From the NCBI GenBank assembly GCA_029264635.1, contig JARIAA010000086.1:1-6579 (forward strand): 6,579 nt of DNA, written 5' to 3'. Numbering within the stretch: the stretch's first letter is position 1; each line of letters starts with the position of its first letter. This document shows, piece after piece, positions 1 through 6,082 of the stretch. This stretch comes from Psychrobacter sp. (GTDB lineage: Bacteria; Pseudomonadota; Gammaproteobacteria; Pseudomonadales; Moraxellaceae). The notes under the pieces are model-generated. The model was not told where the DNA came from. It did no database searches and saw nothing but the letters and a program-made list of their open reading frames with translations. Position numbers and translations under genes: made by a program.

Positions 1-331
1 AGTCGGGAGTGACGATGTCTAGACCATAGAAGTGAGTGGCACCATCAGAATACTGATAGTTGACACTATTGATAAGTCCTGTGCGATGTGTGGGCGTGCG
101 ATCTGCTTTTAGGGTAGTTAGACATACTGATTGACCAATTAAGGATAGACAAGCGTCTGTATCTAAAAAGGTGTGACTGTACACCAACACGTGACTGACC
201 AGCGTTCGATTGAGAGAACTTGACCAAAAAAAAGCAGTAGGATAAAGGGCGAAAGCTACAGAGGATTGTTCACTACCAACGCTGAGTTGATGTAGACGCG
301 CATTTTGTGAGGGCATAGGGGAGGTTCCCAT
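1..331 (-). CDS. vgrG: VgrG-like type VI secretion spike protein, N-terminal part (runs off left edge)
   Basis: On the minus strand an open frame runs from ATG at 331 to the left edge, giving 110 residues without a stop. The protein reads like the start of a VgrG/Rhs-element Vgr protein. An N-terminal SQNARLHQL segment is followed by a long beta-rich stretch with YSHTFLDTDACLSLIGQSV (residues 51-69) and RTGLINSVNYQYSDGATHFY (residues 83-102). This resembles the gp27-like region of VgrG, where 'LIGQ..LTTL' precedes a 'G.I..V....SDG....Y.L' block. VgrG trimers form the tip of the type VI secretion needle and carry effectors. Only the N-terminus is visible, so no C-terminal effector domain can be judged. 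The start is uncertain: an in-frame ATG at 316 (Met6, just before PSQNARLH) is equally plausible, neither has a clear Shine-Dalgarno, and the frame stays open upstream to a TGA at 421-419. Recognition is from family memory, not a search. Confidence 0.72.
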   Translation of the reverse strand, partial: MGTSPMPSQNARLHQLSVGSEQSSVAFALYPTAFFWSSSLNRTLVSHVLVYSHTFLDTDACLSLIGQSVCLTTLKADRTPTHRTGLINSVNYQYSDGATHFYGLDIVTPD

Positions 332-394
332 TACTGCAATTTTGGCAGCAGGATAATATTTACGATGAATAATGAACAAATATTCGTTTATAAA

Positions 395-422
395 ATTATA
401 AATTTTATTGGAATATTGTCAA
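395..422 (-). promoter_or_regulatory. Consensus sigma-70 promoter facing vgrG
   Basis: Read on the minus strand, there is a perfect -35 box TTGACA (422-417), a 16-bp spacer and a perfect -10 box TATAAT (400-395). Transcription would start near 388, leaving a leader of roughly 55-70 nt before the two candidate vgrG ATGs. A small inverted repeat, TTTATA-aaat-TATAAA (387-402), covers the -10 box and start site. Both hexamers matching fully at an allowed spacing makes this a strong call, although the surrounding AT-richness raises the chance of a spurious -10. Confidence 0.7.
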
Positions 423-576
423 GTATTAGTGGTAAATTAATAAGACCATGGATGTCTTGGCTATCGTCTTATTTCTAACTCTTTCTTTTAATCAACGACA
501 TTTTTTATTTTCCAAATAATGAATGATAAGAAAGCTCTATACCTTATCAATATACTGAAATAATAAAACGCAACAT

Positions 577-605
577 TTGCGCGGTAGTAAATAATATTCT
601 ATTAT
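577..605 (+). promoter_or_regulatory. Candidate promoter for comM
   Basis: A -35-like TTGCGC (577-582) and a -10-like TATTAT (600-605) are spaced by 17 bp. The -10 differs from consensus at one position and the -35 at three. The start would fall near 612, about 20 nt before the comM ATG, which leaves room for the AGGA ribosome-binding site at 623-626. It is a candidate only, because the whole gap is AT-rich. Confidence 0.3.
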
Positions 606-633
606 CAATACTTCTTTATGCTAGGAAACGCTG

Positions 634-2211
634 ATGTCGTTCGCCCAAGTTTATACCCGTTCCGTTGTTGGCCTTCATGCGCCGCAAGTCATTATTGAAG
701 TACATCTGTCGCAAGGTCTGCCAGCACTCACTATCGTAGGTCTACCTGAGGCTGCTGTTCGAGAAAGCAAAGATCGGGTACGCTCCGCCATTCTTAATTC
801 TGGATTTCAGTTTCCGAACCGCCGTCTTACGATTAATTTAGCGCCAGCAGACCTGCAAAAAGATGGCGCAAGGCTAGATTTGCCCATTGCTATCGGTATT
901 TTGGCAGCCAGTGATCAGCTGGACCCAGAATCACTAGCAGGGTTTGAGTTTATCGGCGAGTTGGCACTAAATGGTGAGCTTCGGCAGGTGAGTGGTAGCT
1001 TGGCTGTGGCACGGGCAATGAAGGCAGAGTCGCTAGTGGCAAGGTCTTTTACAGCCGATGAACAAGCGCTGCGTCAATTACGTGAGTTACAAAAATTACG
1101 AGAGTTACGTGAGTTAATAGTACCGCTGGATAATGGCGCGGAGGCGAGCCGCGTCGATGGCGTGACGATATTAGCGGCGCAAAATTTAAAGGCAGTTTGT
1201 AATCACTTGCAGTCATTAACAGAGGCCAGCGCTACAAATGAGCGCTTAGAGGTCGTGCAACCAAGTACAGTACAGCAGCATGTTGGTTATCAGGTAGATT
1301 TAGCGGATGTGAAAGGTCAGCACCACGCGAGGCGCGCGTTGGAGATCGCCGCCGCTGGAGGTCATTCGCTATTATTTACAGGACCACCTGGTTCGGGCAA
1401 GACGTTAATGGCATCACGGCTGCCGACTATTTTGCCAGATCTGAGTGCTGAGGATGCACTAGAAGTCGCCAGTACCTATTCGGTTGCAGATAGTGATTAC
1501 GATTATGGAACGCGGCCATTTCGTCAAGTACACCATACTATATCAGCGGTGGCCTTGGTTGGTGGTGGTTCTCGCCCCAAACCTGGTGAGATTACCCTTG
1601 CCAATAAAGGCGTTTTGTTCCTTGATGAATTACCAGAGTTTGACCGTACTGTGTTAGAAGTATTGCGTCAGCCATTAGAAGCCAAGCAAATCACTATTAT
1701 TCGTGCAAATTCACAAATCACCTTCCCCGCAAATTTTCAATTGGTCGCCGCGATGAATCCTTGCCCGTGTGGCTATGATGGCGACGGTTCAGGGCGATGT
1801 CGCTGCCGAGCTGAACAGATTAAGCGCTATCAAGACAAGCTATCAGGACCGCTGCTTGATCGCATTGATTTGCACATAACCGTACCCGCACTGCCAATAG
1901 CTGATTTGCAAAATGCTCAAGCTGGGGAAACATCCAAGCAAGTACGAAGTCGAGTCGCTGCCGCGCATAAGCGTCAGTTAAAACGGCAAAAAAAGGTCAA
2001 TAATGAGCTGAGCCCTAGCGAGAGTGACCAATATATTCAGTTGGGGGAGGGCGAGCAGCAATTAGTACAGCTCGCGCAGCAAAGATTAAATTTGTCAGCT
2101 CGTGGCTATCACCGCGTACTGCGAGTAGCGCGCACTATTGCCGATCTTGCCGATAGTATGGACATCACGAGCGCTCATGTGTCTGAGGCGCTTAGTTATC
2201 GGAGCAAGTAG
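634..2211 (+). CDS. comM: ComM/YifB, Mg-chelatase-like AAA+ ATPase
   Basis: This 525-residue protein has the full ComM/YifB architecture. An N-terminal ChlI-type domain (about residues 20-140, with GLPEAAVRESKDRVRSA and NLAPADLQKDGARLDLPIA) precedes the AAA+ Mg-chelatase core. Walker A is GPPGSGKT (250-257) and Walker B is VLFLDE (327-332). A four-cysteine CPCG...CRC segment (Cys377, 379, 389, 391) precedes SGPLLDRID (404-412). A helical Mg-chelatase C-terminal domain closes it (about 430-520). In naturally transformable bacteria ComM is known as a hexameric helicase that promotes branch migration during integration of incoming DNA. The start is supported by AGGA at 623-626, 7 nt before the ATG. 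It is slightly longer than E. coli YifB, partly through an (R/Q)xL repeat at residues 147-161. It stands alone: vgrG is divergent and fhs converges on it. Confidence 0.96.
   Translation: MSFAQVYTRSVVGLHAPQVIIEVHLSQGLPALTIVGLPEAAVRESKDRVRSAILNSGFQFPNRRLTINLAPADLQKDGARLDLPIAIGILAASDQLDPESLAGFEFIGELALNGELRQVSGSLAVARAMKAESLVARSFTADEQALRQLRELQKLRELRELIVPLDNGAEASRVDGVTILAAQNLKAVCNHLQSLTEASATNERLEVVQPSTVQQHVGYQVDLADVKGQHHARRALEIAAAGGHSLLFTGPPGSGKTLMASRLPTILPDLSAEDALEVASTYSVADSDYDYGTRPFRQVHHTISAVALVGGGSRPKPGEITLANKGVLFLDELPEFDRTVLEVLRQPLEAKQITIIRANSQITFPANFQLVAAMNPCPCGYDGDGSGRCRCRAEQIKRYQDKLSGPLLDRIDLHITVPALPIADLQNAQAGETSKQVRSRVAAAHKRQLKRQKKVNNELSPSESDQYIQLGEGEQQLVQLAQQRLNLSARGYHRVLRVARTIADLADSMDITSAHVSEALSYRSK
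1072..1116 (+). repeat. Five tandem 9-bp units inside comM
   Basis: Codons 147-161 of comM are five consecutive 9-bp units: CGTCAATTA, CGTGAGTTA, CAAAAATTA, CGAGAGTTA, CGTGAGTTA. They encode RQL-REL-QKL-REL-REL. Being in multiples of three codons, gain or loss of a unit would keep the frame. The repeat sits in the linker between the ChlI-type domain and the AAA+ core, where extra length is likely tolerated. Confidence 0.8.
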
Positions 2212-2224
2212 TATTATTGCTAAA

Positions 2225-3934
2225 TTAAAAAAGCCCTGTAATATTGCCAACGGCATCTACGTCAATATATTCAGCAGAAGGGCGTTTAGGGAGTCCAGGC
2301 ATCTTCATGATAGGGCCGCAAATCACCACAATAAACCCTGCACCAGAGGAGATACTGATATCGCGCACGTGGATAGTAAAGCCAGTCGGCCTGCCAAGTA
2401 GCTTGGCATTATCACTAAGTGAATACTGGGTTTTGGCGATACAGACTGGCATTCTATCGAGATTAAGAGCTTCTAGTTGACGGATTTTAGCCTCAGCCAG
2501 ACTGCTGACAGCAATGTCATCTGCCCCATAGATTCGCTGTGCAATCGTGCGGATTTTGTCCGTGATGCTGCTCTCACTATCGTAAGCTAAACGGAACTGG
2601 CTAGGTTTACTGCTACTATCATTGAGCAGATTTAACAACGTGTTTGCTAAGTCTTCGCCGCCAGCGCCACCTTTCTCCCATACTTGCGTGAGCGCAACTT
2701 CAACGCCTTTTTCTAGGCAGGCTTGCCGCACCAGCTCAACCTCGGCGTCGGTATCACTGACAAAGTGATTAATGGCGACGACTACGGGCAGACCATAAAC
2801 TTCTTGCATGTTTTCGATATGCTTCATGAGGTTTGGCAAACCTTGGGCAAGCGCTGCTAAATTCTCTGTAGTAAGGTTATCTTTAGCAACGCCTCCATTG
2901 TATTTTAACGCTCGAATGGTAGCAACGATAACGGCCGCATCTGGCGTCAGTCCTGACAAGCGACACTTAATATCGCAAAACTTCTGCGCGCCAAGGTCAG
3001 CACCAAAGCCCGCTTCGGTCAATGTGTAATCTGCCAAATGCATGGCAACGCGGGTTGCGATGACCGAGTTGCAGCCATGAGCGATATTAGCGAATGGGCC
3101 GCCGTGAACGATAGCAGGCGTGCCCTCAATCGTCTGTACTAGGTTGGGTTTAAGCGCTTCTTTTAGCAATGCGGTCATTGCTCCATGAGCGTTTAAGTCG
3201 CTTGCATAGATTGGTTTTTTATCTTTGCTAAAGGCGACTAAGATATTGCCCAAACGTTGTTTTAAATCGTTTAAATCTGTCGCTAAGCAAAAGATAGCCA
3301 TCACCTCAGAGGCGACGGTAATATCAAAGCCATCTTCACGCATGACGCCATCGGTCGTTTTACCAATGCCGCTAATAATGTTGCGTAATTGGCGGTCATT
3401 CATATCGACTGCGCGTCGCCAAAATACCTGCTTTGGGTCGATATTTAGCTCATTACCTTGGTAAAGGTGATTGTCTATCATTGCGGCTAATAGATTATTT
3501 GCTGCGCCAATCGCATGAAAGTCGCCAGTGAAATGCAGGTTGATATCTTCCATCGGTAGTACTTGCGCGTAACCGCCACCCGCTGCGCCGCCTTTGATCC
3601 CAAATACGGGTCCAATGGATGGCTCACGTATAGCAACTGCCGTTCGCTCACCGCTATTTTGCTGCTGATGAAGGCGGTTTAGGGCATCAGCCAAACCAAT
3701 CGTTACTGTAGTCTTACCTTCACCAGCAGGCGTTGGGTTAATAGCAGTGACCAATATCAATTTGCTCTGCTTGTTTTTAGCGGGCATAGCAAACACATCG
3801 GCTGAGTTTATTTTTGCTTTATAATGTCCGTAAGGTTCAAGGTTGGCAGTGGTTAAGCCGAGTTTTTGTGCGATAGTAGTGATCGACTGTAAGGTCGCAT
3901 TTTGGGCGATGGTAATGTCGCTAGGTACGGGCAT
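2225..3934 (-). CDS. fhs: Formate-tetrahydrofolate ligase
   Basis: This 569-residue protein is a complete formate-tetrahydrofolate ligase (10-formyl-THF synthetase). It makes 10-formyl-THF from formate, ATP and THF, feeding cytoplasmic one-carbon metabolism for purine and formyl-Met synthesis. Visible signatures are the P-loop-like TPAGEGKTT (68-76), GIKGGAAGGGY (112-122, the first family signature) followed by MEDINLHFTGDFHAI (128-142), and VATIRALKYNGG (337-348, the second signature). The N-terminal PSDI.IAQ and the C-terminal PGLPKRPSAEYIDVD are also typical. Length is close to the usual ~555-560. The ATG at 3934 has only a weak GAG-type ribosome-binding site about 9 nt upstream but matches the family N-terminus. 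A 92-bp gap separates it from gph upstream. Its stop lies 13 bp from that of convergent comM, with no obvious terminator. Confidence 0.97.
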   Translation of the reverse strand: MPVPSDITIAQNATLQSITTIAQKLGLTTANLEPYGHYKAKINSADVFAMPAKNKQSKLILVTAINPTPAGEGKTTVTIGLADALNRLHQQQNSGERTAVAIREPSIGPVFGIKGGAAGGGYAQVLPMEDINLHFTGDFHAIGAANNLLAAMIDNHLYQGNELNIDPKQVFWRRAVDMNDRQLRNIISGIGKTTDGVMREDGFDITVASEVMAIFCLATDLNDLKQRLGNILVAFSKDKKPIYASDLNAHGAMTALLKEALKPNLVQTIEGTPAIVHGGPFANIAHGCNSVIATRVAMHLADYTLTEAGFGADLGAQKFCDIKCRLSGLTPDAAVIVATIRALKYNGGVAKDNLTTENLAALAQGLPNLMKHIENMQEVYGLPVVVAINHFVSDTDAEVELVRQACLEKGVEVALTQVWEKGGAGGEDLANTLLNLLNDSSSKPSQFRLAYDSESSITDKIRTIAQRIYGADDIAVSSLAEAKIRQLEALNLDRMPVCIAKTQYSLSDNAKLLGRPTGFTIHVRDISISSGAGFIVVICGPIMKMPGLPKRPSAEYIDVDAVGNITGLF

Positions 3935-4026
3935 GTTAAAAATCTCGTCGCAGTTTACAGGTATTGATGATAAACAGTGATTAGCTGATTATTCTAGTTT
4001 TTTTAAAAGGTGAAGCTTTTAATAAA

Positions 4027-4704
4027 TTAAACCTGTAAAAGGTAATCCACCAGTGTCGCAAAGTTATCGAAGACCTCGGTAGGATTTAGCTCGCGGATGT
4101 CTTGCCCATAATTATAACCATAAGACAGTCCTAGGGTGTCCATATTGGCATTTTGCCCCGCTAGGATATCATTTCTAGAGTCGCCAATCATAATCGCTTG
4201 TTCTGGAGTCACATTCAATGCCTGACAGACATGGAGTAGCGGCGCAGGATCTGGTTTTTTAACGAGCAGACTATCACCGCCCAAGACTTCACTAAACAAG
4301 TCTTGCCAGCCAAAAGATTGCAATATTTTAGGGACAAAACGAATAGGCTTATTAGTCACCAGCGCTAGCGTATAGCCTGCTGCTTGTAGCTTCTGTAGCC
4401 CGCCATCGACATCGGGGTAGGCGATGGTTTTACTGCCACTCAGGTTTTTATAAGCATCAAAAAACACCTGTTCTGCGTGATCGGCTTGCTCGACCGTTAA
4501 CTCGCCATCTAGCACCTCTATCTTACCTACCAGTGCGCGCTCGACCAGCATCCTTGAGCCGTTGCCGACCCAATTGCGTATAGTGCCAATAGGATAGGTG
4601 TCTTTGCCAAGCGTGGTTAGCATCGCATTAGTCGTATCAGCCAAATATGGCACGCTATCGATTAGTGTTCCATCAAAATCAAAAATGAGCAATTGTTTTT
4701 TCAT
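4027..4704 (-). CDS. gph: HAD-family phosphoglycolate phosphatase
   Basis: This 225-residue protein is a HAD-superfamily hydrolase closest in style to phosphoglycolate phosphatase, which removes 2-phosphoglycolate formed for example during repair of oxidative DNA damage. All four HAD motifs are present: FDFDGTL with nucleophile Asp9 and acid/base Asp11; VTNK with Thr117; KKPDP with Lys149/150; and IGDSRNDI with Asp175 and Asp179, which bind Mg2+. Residues 15-90 form the helical cap, including the typical VGNGSRMLVERAL. Length matches the family. The ATG at 4704 has AGG 7 nt upstream. A 92-bp gap separates it from fhs downstream and 105 bp from the DUF4385 gene upstream, all on the same strand, so co-transcription is possible. 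HAD substrates are hard to assign from sequence, so the exact phosphatase activity is less certain than the fold. Confidence 0.9.
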   Translation of the reverse strand: MKKQLLIFDFDGTLIDSVPYLADTTNAMLTTLGKDTYPIGTIRNWVGNGSRMLVERALVGKIEVLDGELTVEQADHAEQVFFDAYKNLSGSKTIAYPDVDGGLQKLQAAGYTLALVTNKPIRFVPKILQSFGWQDLFSEVLGGDSLLVKKPDPAPLLHVCQALNVTPEQAIMIGDSRNDILAGQNANMDTLGLSYGYNYGQDIRELNPTEVFDNFATLVDYLLQV

Positions 4705-4753
4705 GGTATTGCCTGTGGTTTGAAGTGTTATGGTTTTTATAGGGATAATAGTG

Positions 4754-4773
4754 GTCTATAGCTTAACATAGAC
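4754..4773. repeat. 20-bp inverted repeat upstream of gph
   Basis: GTCTAT (4754-4759) and ATAGAC (4768-4773) are perfect 6-bp inverted arms around an 8-nt centre. They lie about 50-70 bp upstream of the gph ATG in the 105-bp gap after the DUF4385 gene. There is no T-tract, so it is not a standard terminator. An operator-like site or a chance palindrome are both possible. Confidence 0.35.
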
Positions 4774-4809
4774 AGTAGCTGGGTTTATTGATTTACTATA
4801 AGAGCAGTA

Positions 4810-5310
4810 TTATTCAATCTCTTTATAGCGCTCACGATGCTCTTTTTTCATCTTTAGATAGGTTTCATTTTCGCGGCACGCATCCCATTTTTGTTTAAAA
4901 ATACGTGCTGATTCTGCTTTGATAGGATCTTCAGTTTGGCGCGGTAGCTCTTCACGCCTATGCGCGCCGCTTTGACCTTTTTTATCGTCGGGTACGGGGC
5001 CTTTATATTTCTTACCGCCTTTATGATTGGCATAGCGGCGGGCGCGGGTATAGCCCATTTGGATAAACTTGCGTGCCATATCCGCACCGACAAAGTCATC
5101 GGCAGCTAGATAATCTAAAAACATCTGATAAATAGTCTCACTACTCTCAAGCGCTATATCAGGAGTGGCAAAGCGCCAGTGGGGTAGGATCTCAGATTTA
5201 TAAGGCTCGACCAATAACACGCCTTGCTCACCGCGGCCGACACGGTACAGCTCAGGCTGCGCGCGCAAGTCTAAATTTTTATAATCCAAATCATAATCAA
5301 ACTCTCTCAT
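4810..5310 (-). CDS. DUF4385 family protein
   Basis: This 166-residue, highly charged, soluble protein has no signal peptide or membrane segment. It looks like the DUF4385 family, a conserved family of unknown function. The recognisable blocks are YRVGRGEQGVLLVEPYKSE (22-40) followed by ILPHWRF (41-47), and a basic MGYTRARRYANHKGGKKY (85-102). The last 40 residues are rich in Lys, Arg and Glu and probably helical. The start is well supported: AAGGA at 5321-5317 sits 6 nt upstream of the ATG. It is divergent from the small exported-protein gene across 166 bp and leads toward gph on the same strand. I cannot assign a function; the family name is recalled, not searched. Confidence 0.85.
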   Translation of the reverse strand: MREFDYDLDYKNLDLRAQPELYRVGRGEQGVLLVEPYKSEILPHWRFATPDIALESSETIYQMFLDYLAADDFVGADMARKFIQMGYTRARRYANHKGGKKYKGPVPDDKKGQSGAHRREELPRQTEDPIKAESARIFKQKWDACRENETYLKMKKEHRERYKEIE

Positions 5311-5366
5311 TAGGTATCCTTATTCGTCGCATGTAGCTATCACATTTATCATTATTACTGCTATCG

Positions 5367-5372
5367 AGTATA
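5367..5372 (-). promoter_or_regulatory. Candidate -10 box for the DUF4385 gene
   Basis: On the minus strand TATACT (5372-5367) is one mismatch from the -10 consensus and lies about 57 nt upstream of the DUF4385 ATG. It is part of the 8-bp palindrome AGTATACT, so the same hexamer reads on both strands. No good -35 is seen 16-18 bp upstream (the sequence there is T-rich), so support is weak. Confidence 0.25.
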
Positions 5373-5417
5373 CTGAGCACAGCCGCCTAAAAAATAGCAC
5401 AAAAATGTTATGCAACC

Positions 5418-5446
5418 GTGACAATAGGCGTTTAGCGTGAGAAAAT
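5418..5446 (+). promoter_or_regulatory. Candidate promoter for the small exported protein
   Basis: GTGACA (5418-5423, one mismatch to the -35 consensus) and GAAAAT (5441-5446, two mismatches to the -10 consensus) are spaced by exactly 17 bp. The start would be near 5453, giving a leader of about 24 nt that includes the AGGA ribosome-binding site. Plausible but unproven. Confidence 0.35.
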
Positions 5447-5467
5447 TCATTAGTGAAAGCCATCATT

Positions 5468-5471
5468 AGGA
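5468..5471 (+). promoter_or_regulatory. Ribosome-binding site that decides the 5477 start
   Basis: AGGA, within AGGAAAG, lies 5 nt before the ATG at 5477. The longer frame opening with GTG at 5453 has no comparable site, so the ATG is the better start. Confidence 0.6.
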
Positions 5472-5476
5472 AAGTC

Positions 5477-5836
5477 ATGACCATTGATAAACAGAGTAAA
5501 ACTATTATAGCGGGCACGACTTCTACGACATCGTTAAAAAACATGTTCATGATATCAGCGCTGCTGGTGATAAGCATATTTAGCATTCATACAGCGCATA
5601 GCGCATGGTTTGAGCGTTTGATTCCGCAGGGCGAGACCTATACGGTGCGCGAGATCGACCGAGATTTAGCATTTGTTATTGATGGTTTTATTTATGATGC
5701 TCGCACTTCTTGTTTTTTAGCAGTGGGCGATCGTGTGATATTTTTTGAAGGTCTACACGGTATTGATTACCGCGCGACCATTTATGATTTTGATTCGCGT
5801 GAGCGTTGTAATGTGCTGTTGCGTCGGCGACTTTAA
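5477..5836 (+). CDS. Small exported protein of unknown function
   Basis: I do not recognise this 119-residue protein. Residues 1-22 are polar with lysines, and residues 23-38 (MFMISALLVISIFSIH) form a hydrophobic core. Residues 40-43 (AHSA) offer a signal peptidase I site after Ser42 or Ala43. The mature part of about 76 residues starts WFERLIPQGETY, is predicted to be mostly beta (FVIDGFIYD, GDRVIFFEG, YRATIYDF), has two cysteines (79 and 111) that could form a disulfide in the periplasm, and ends in RRRL. The long N-terminal region before the hydrophobic core is unusual; an internal ATG at codon 23 would shorten it but has no ribosome-binding site. A GTG at 5453 would add eight residues. 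It stands alone, divergent from the DUF4385 gene and followed by an inverted repeat. Confidence 0.75.
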   Translation: MTIDKQSKTIIAGTTSTTSLKNMFMISALLVISIFSIHTAHSAWFERLIPQGETYTVREIDRDLAFVIDGFIYDARTSCFLAVGDRVIFFEGLHGIDYRATIYDFDSRERCNVLLRRRL

Positions 5837-5889
5837 TAACAGATGCTATAGTCGATACTAAATAAGATAGATACATGACATTATAAAAT

Positions 5890-5965
5890 GCGTGACTGAT
5901 ACAAATTTTTCTTGCTTGCTGTGCCTACGCAGACAGAGGCTACAAAAAATTTATATCAGTCACGC
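5890..5965. repeat. 76-bp imperfect inverted repeat (hairpin element)
   Basis: Two 21-nt arms, 5890-5910 and 5945-5965, are complementary at 20 positions; the only mismatch is C5902 against A5953. The arms begin GCGTGACTGATA and end in AAATTTTT, so the outer half is mixed and the inner half is A/T. The 34-nt loop (5911-5944) can fold again: CTGTG (5919-5923) pairs with CGCAG (5928-5932) with one G-U pair. The element starts 53 bp after the exported-protein gene and a T-rich tract (5966-5978) follows its right arm, so it could end that transcript. Its size and symmetry also suit a dispersed REP- or MITE-like intergenic repeat. Copy number cannot be seen from one window. Confidence 0.75.
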
Positions 5966-6029
5966 TGTTTCTTTTTTATAGTGAACTGACTATATTGATA
6001 AAACAATAAATGCTATTAACGACAGACAT

Positions 6030-6065
6030 AAAAAAAGCCCCAAACATTGCTGTTCGGGGCTTTTT
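6030..6065 (-). terminator. Intrinsic terminator after tRNA-Phe
   Basis: AAAAAGCCCC (6032-6041) pairs with GGGGCTTTTT (6056-6065). The interior continues as AACA (6043-6046) with TGTT (6051-6054) around a TTGC loop, with only A6042 against C6055 unpaired. On the minus strand the hairpin is followed by seven Ts (6036-6030), ideal for ending the tRNA-Phe transcript 18 bp after its CCA end. The plus strand also has five Ts after the stem, so it may work in both directions and block read-through from the exported-protein gene. Confidence 0.88.
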
Positions 6066-6082
6066 AGAATGCTATAAACGAA

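Larger units (their letters stand above)
332..633. other. AT-rich divergent intergenic region between vgrG and comM
   Basis: This 302-bp gap lies between two divergent genes and I see no credible coding sequence in it. It holds a consensus promoter toward vgrG (395-422) and a weaker candidate promoter toward comM (577-605). It also has three short inverted repeats: 387-402 (overlapping the vgrG -10 box), 442-458 (5-bp arms, 7-nt loop) and 524-549 (7-bp arms, 12-nt loop). None matches an operator I can name. Confidence 0.7.

Noticed and set aside
332..418. In-frame extension of the vgrG frame upstream of the ATG at 331
   Set aside because: The frame stays open to 418 but contains no further ATG and is very AT-rich; the consensus promoter places the transcript start near 388, inside this stretch.
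2203..2221. AGCAA/TTGCT inverted repeat over the comM stop as a terminator
   Set aside because: Only 5 bp of stem with a 9-nt loop, and no T-tract follows on the plus strand; too weak to call.
2138..2480. Plus-strand frames across the comM end and the fhs 3' part
   Set aside because: They are out of frame with comM or antisense to the highly conserved C-terminus of Fhs.
2808..3464. Plus-strand frames opposite fhs
   Set aside because: The opposite strand encodes unmistakable formate-tetrahydrofolate ligase over the same stretch.
4003..4022. AAAAG/CTTTT stem after gph as a terminator
   Set aside because: The stem is short and A/T-rich and is not followed by Ts in the direction of gph transcription.
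4854..5099. 81-residue minus-strand frame inside the DUF4385 gene
   Set aside because: It is an alternative frame of a well-supported gene with no start signal of its own.
5320..5586. 88-residue minus-strand frame with hydrophobic segments
   Set aside because: It lies opposite the signal-peptide region of the exported-protein gene and runs through the ribosome-binding site of the DUF4385 gene. Its hydrophobic look fits being the complement of that hydrophobic stretch; no ribosome-binding site was noted.
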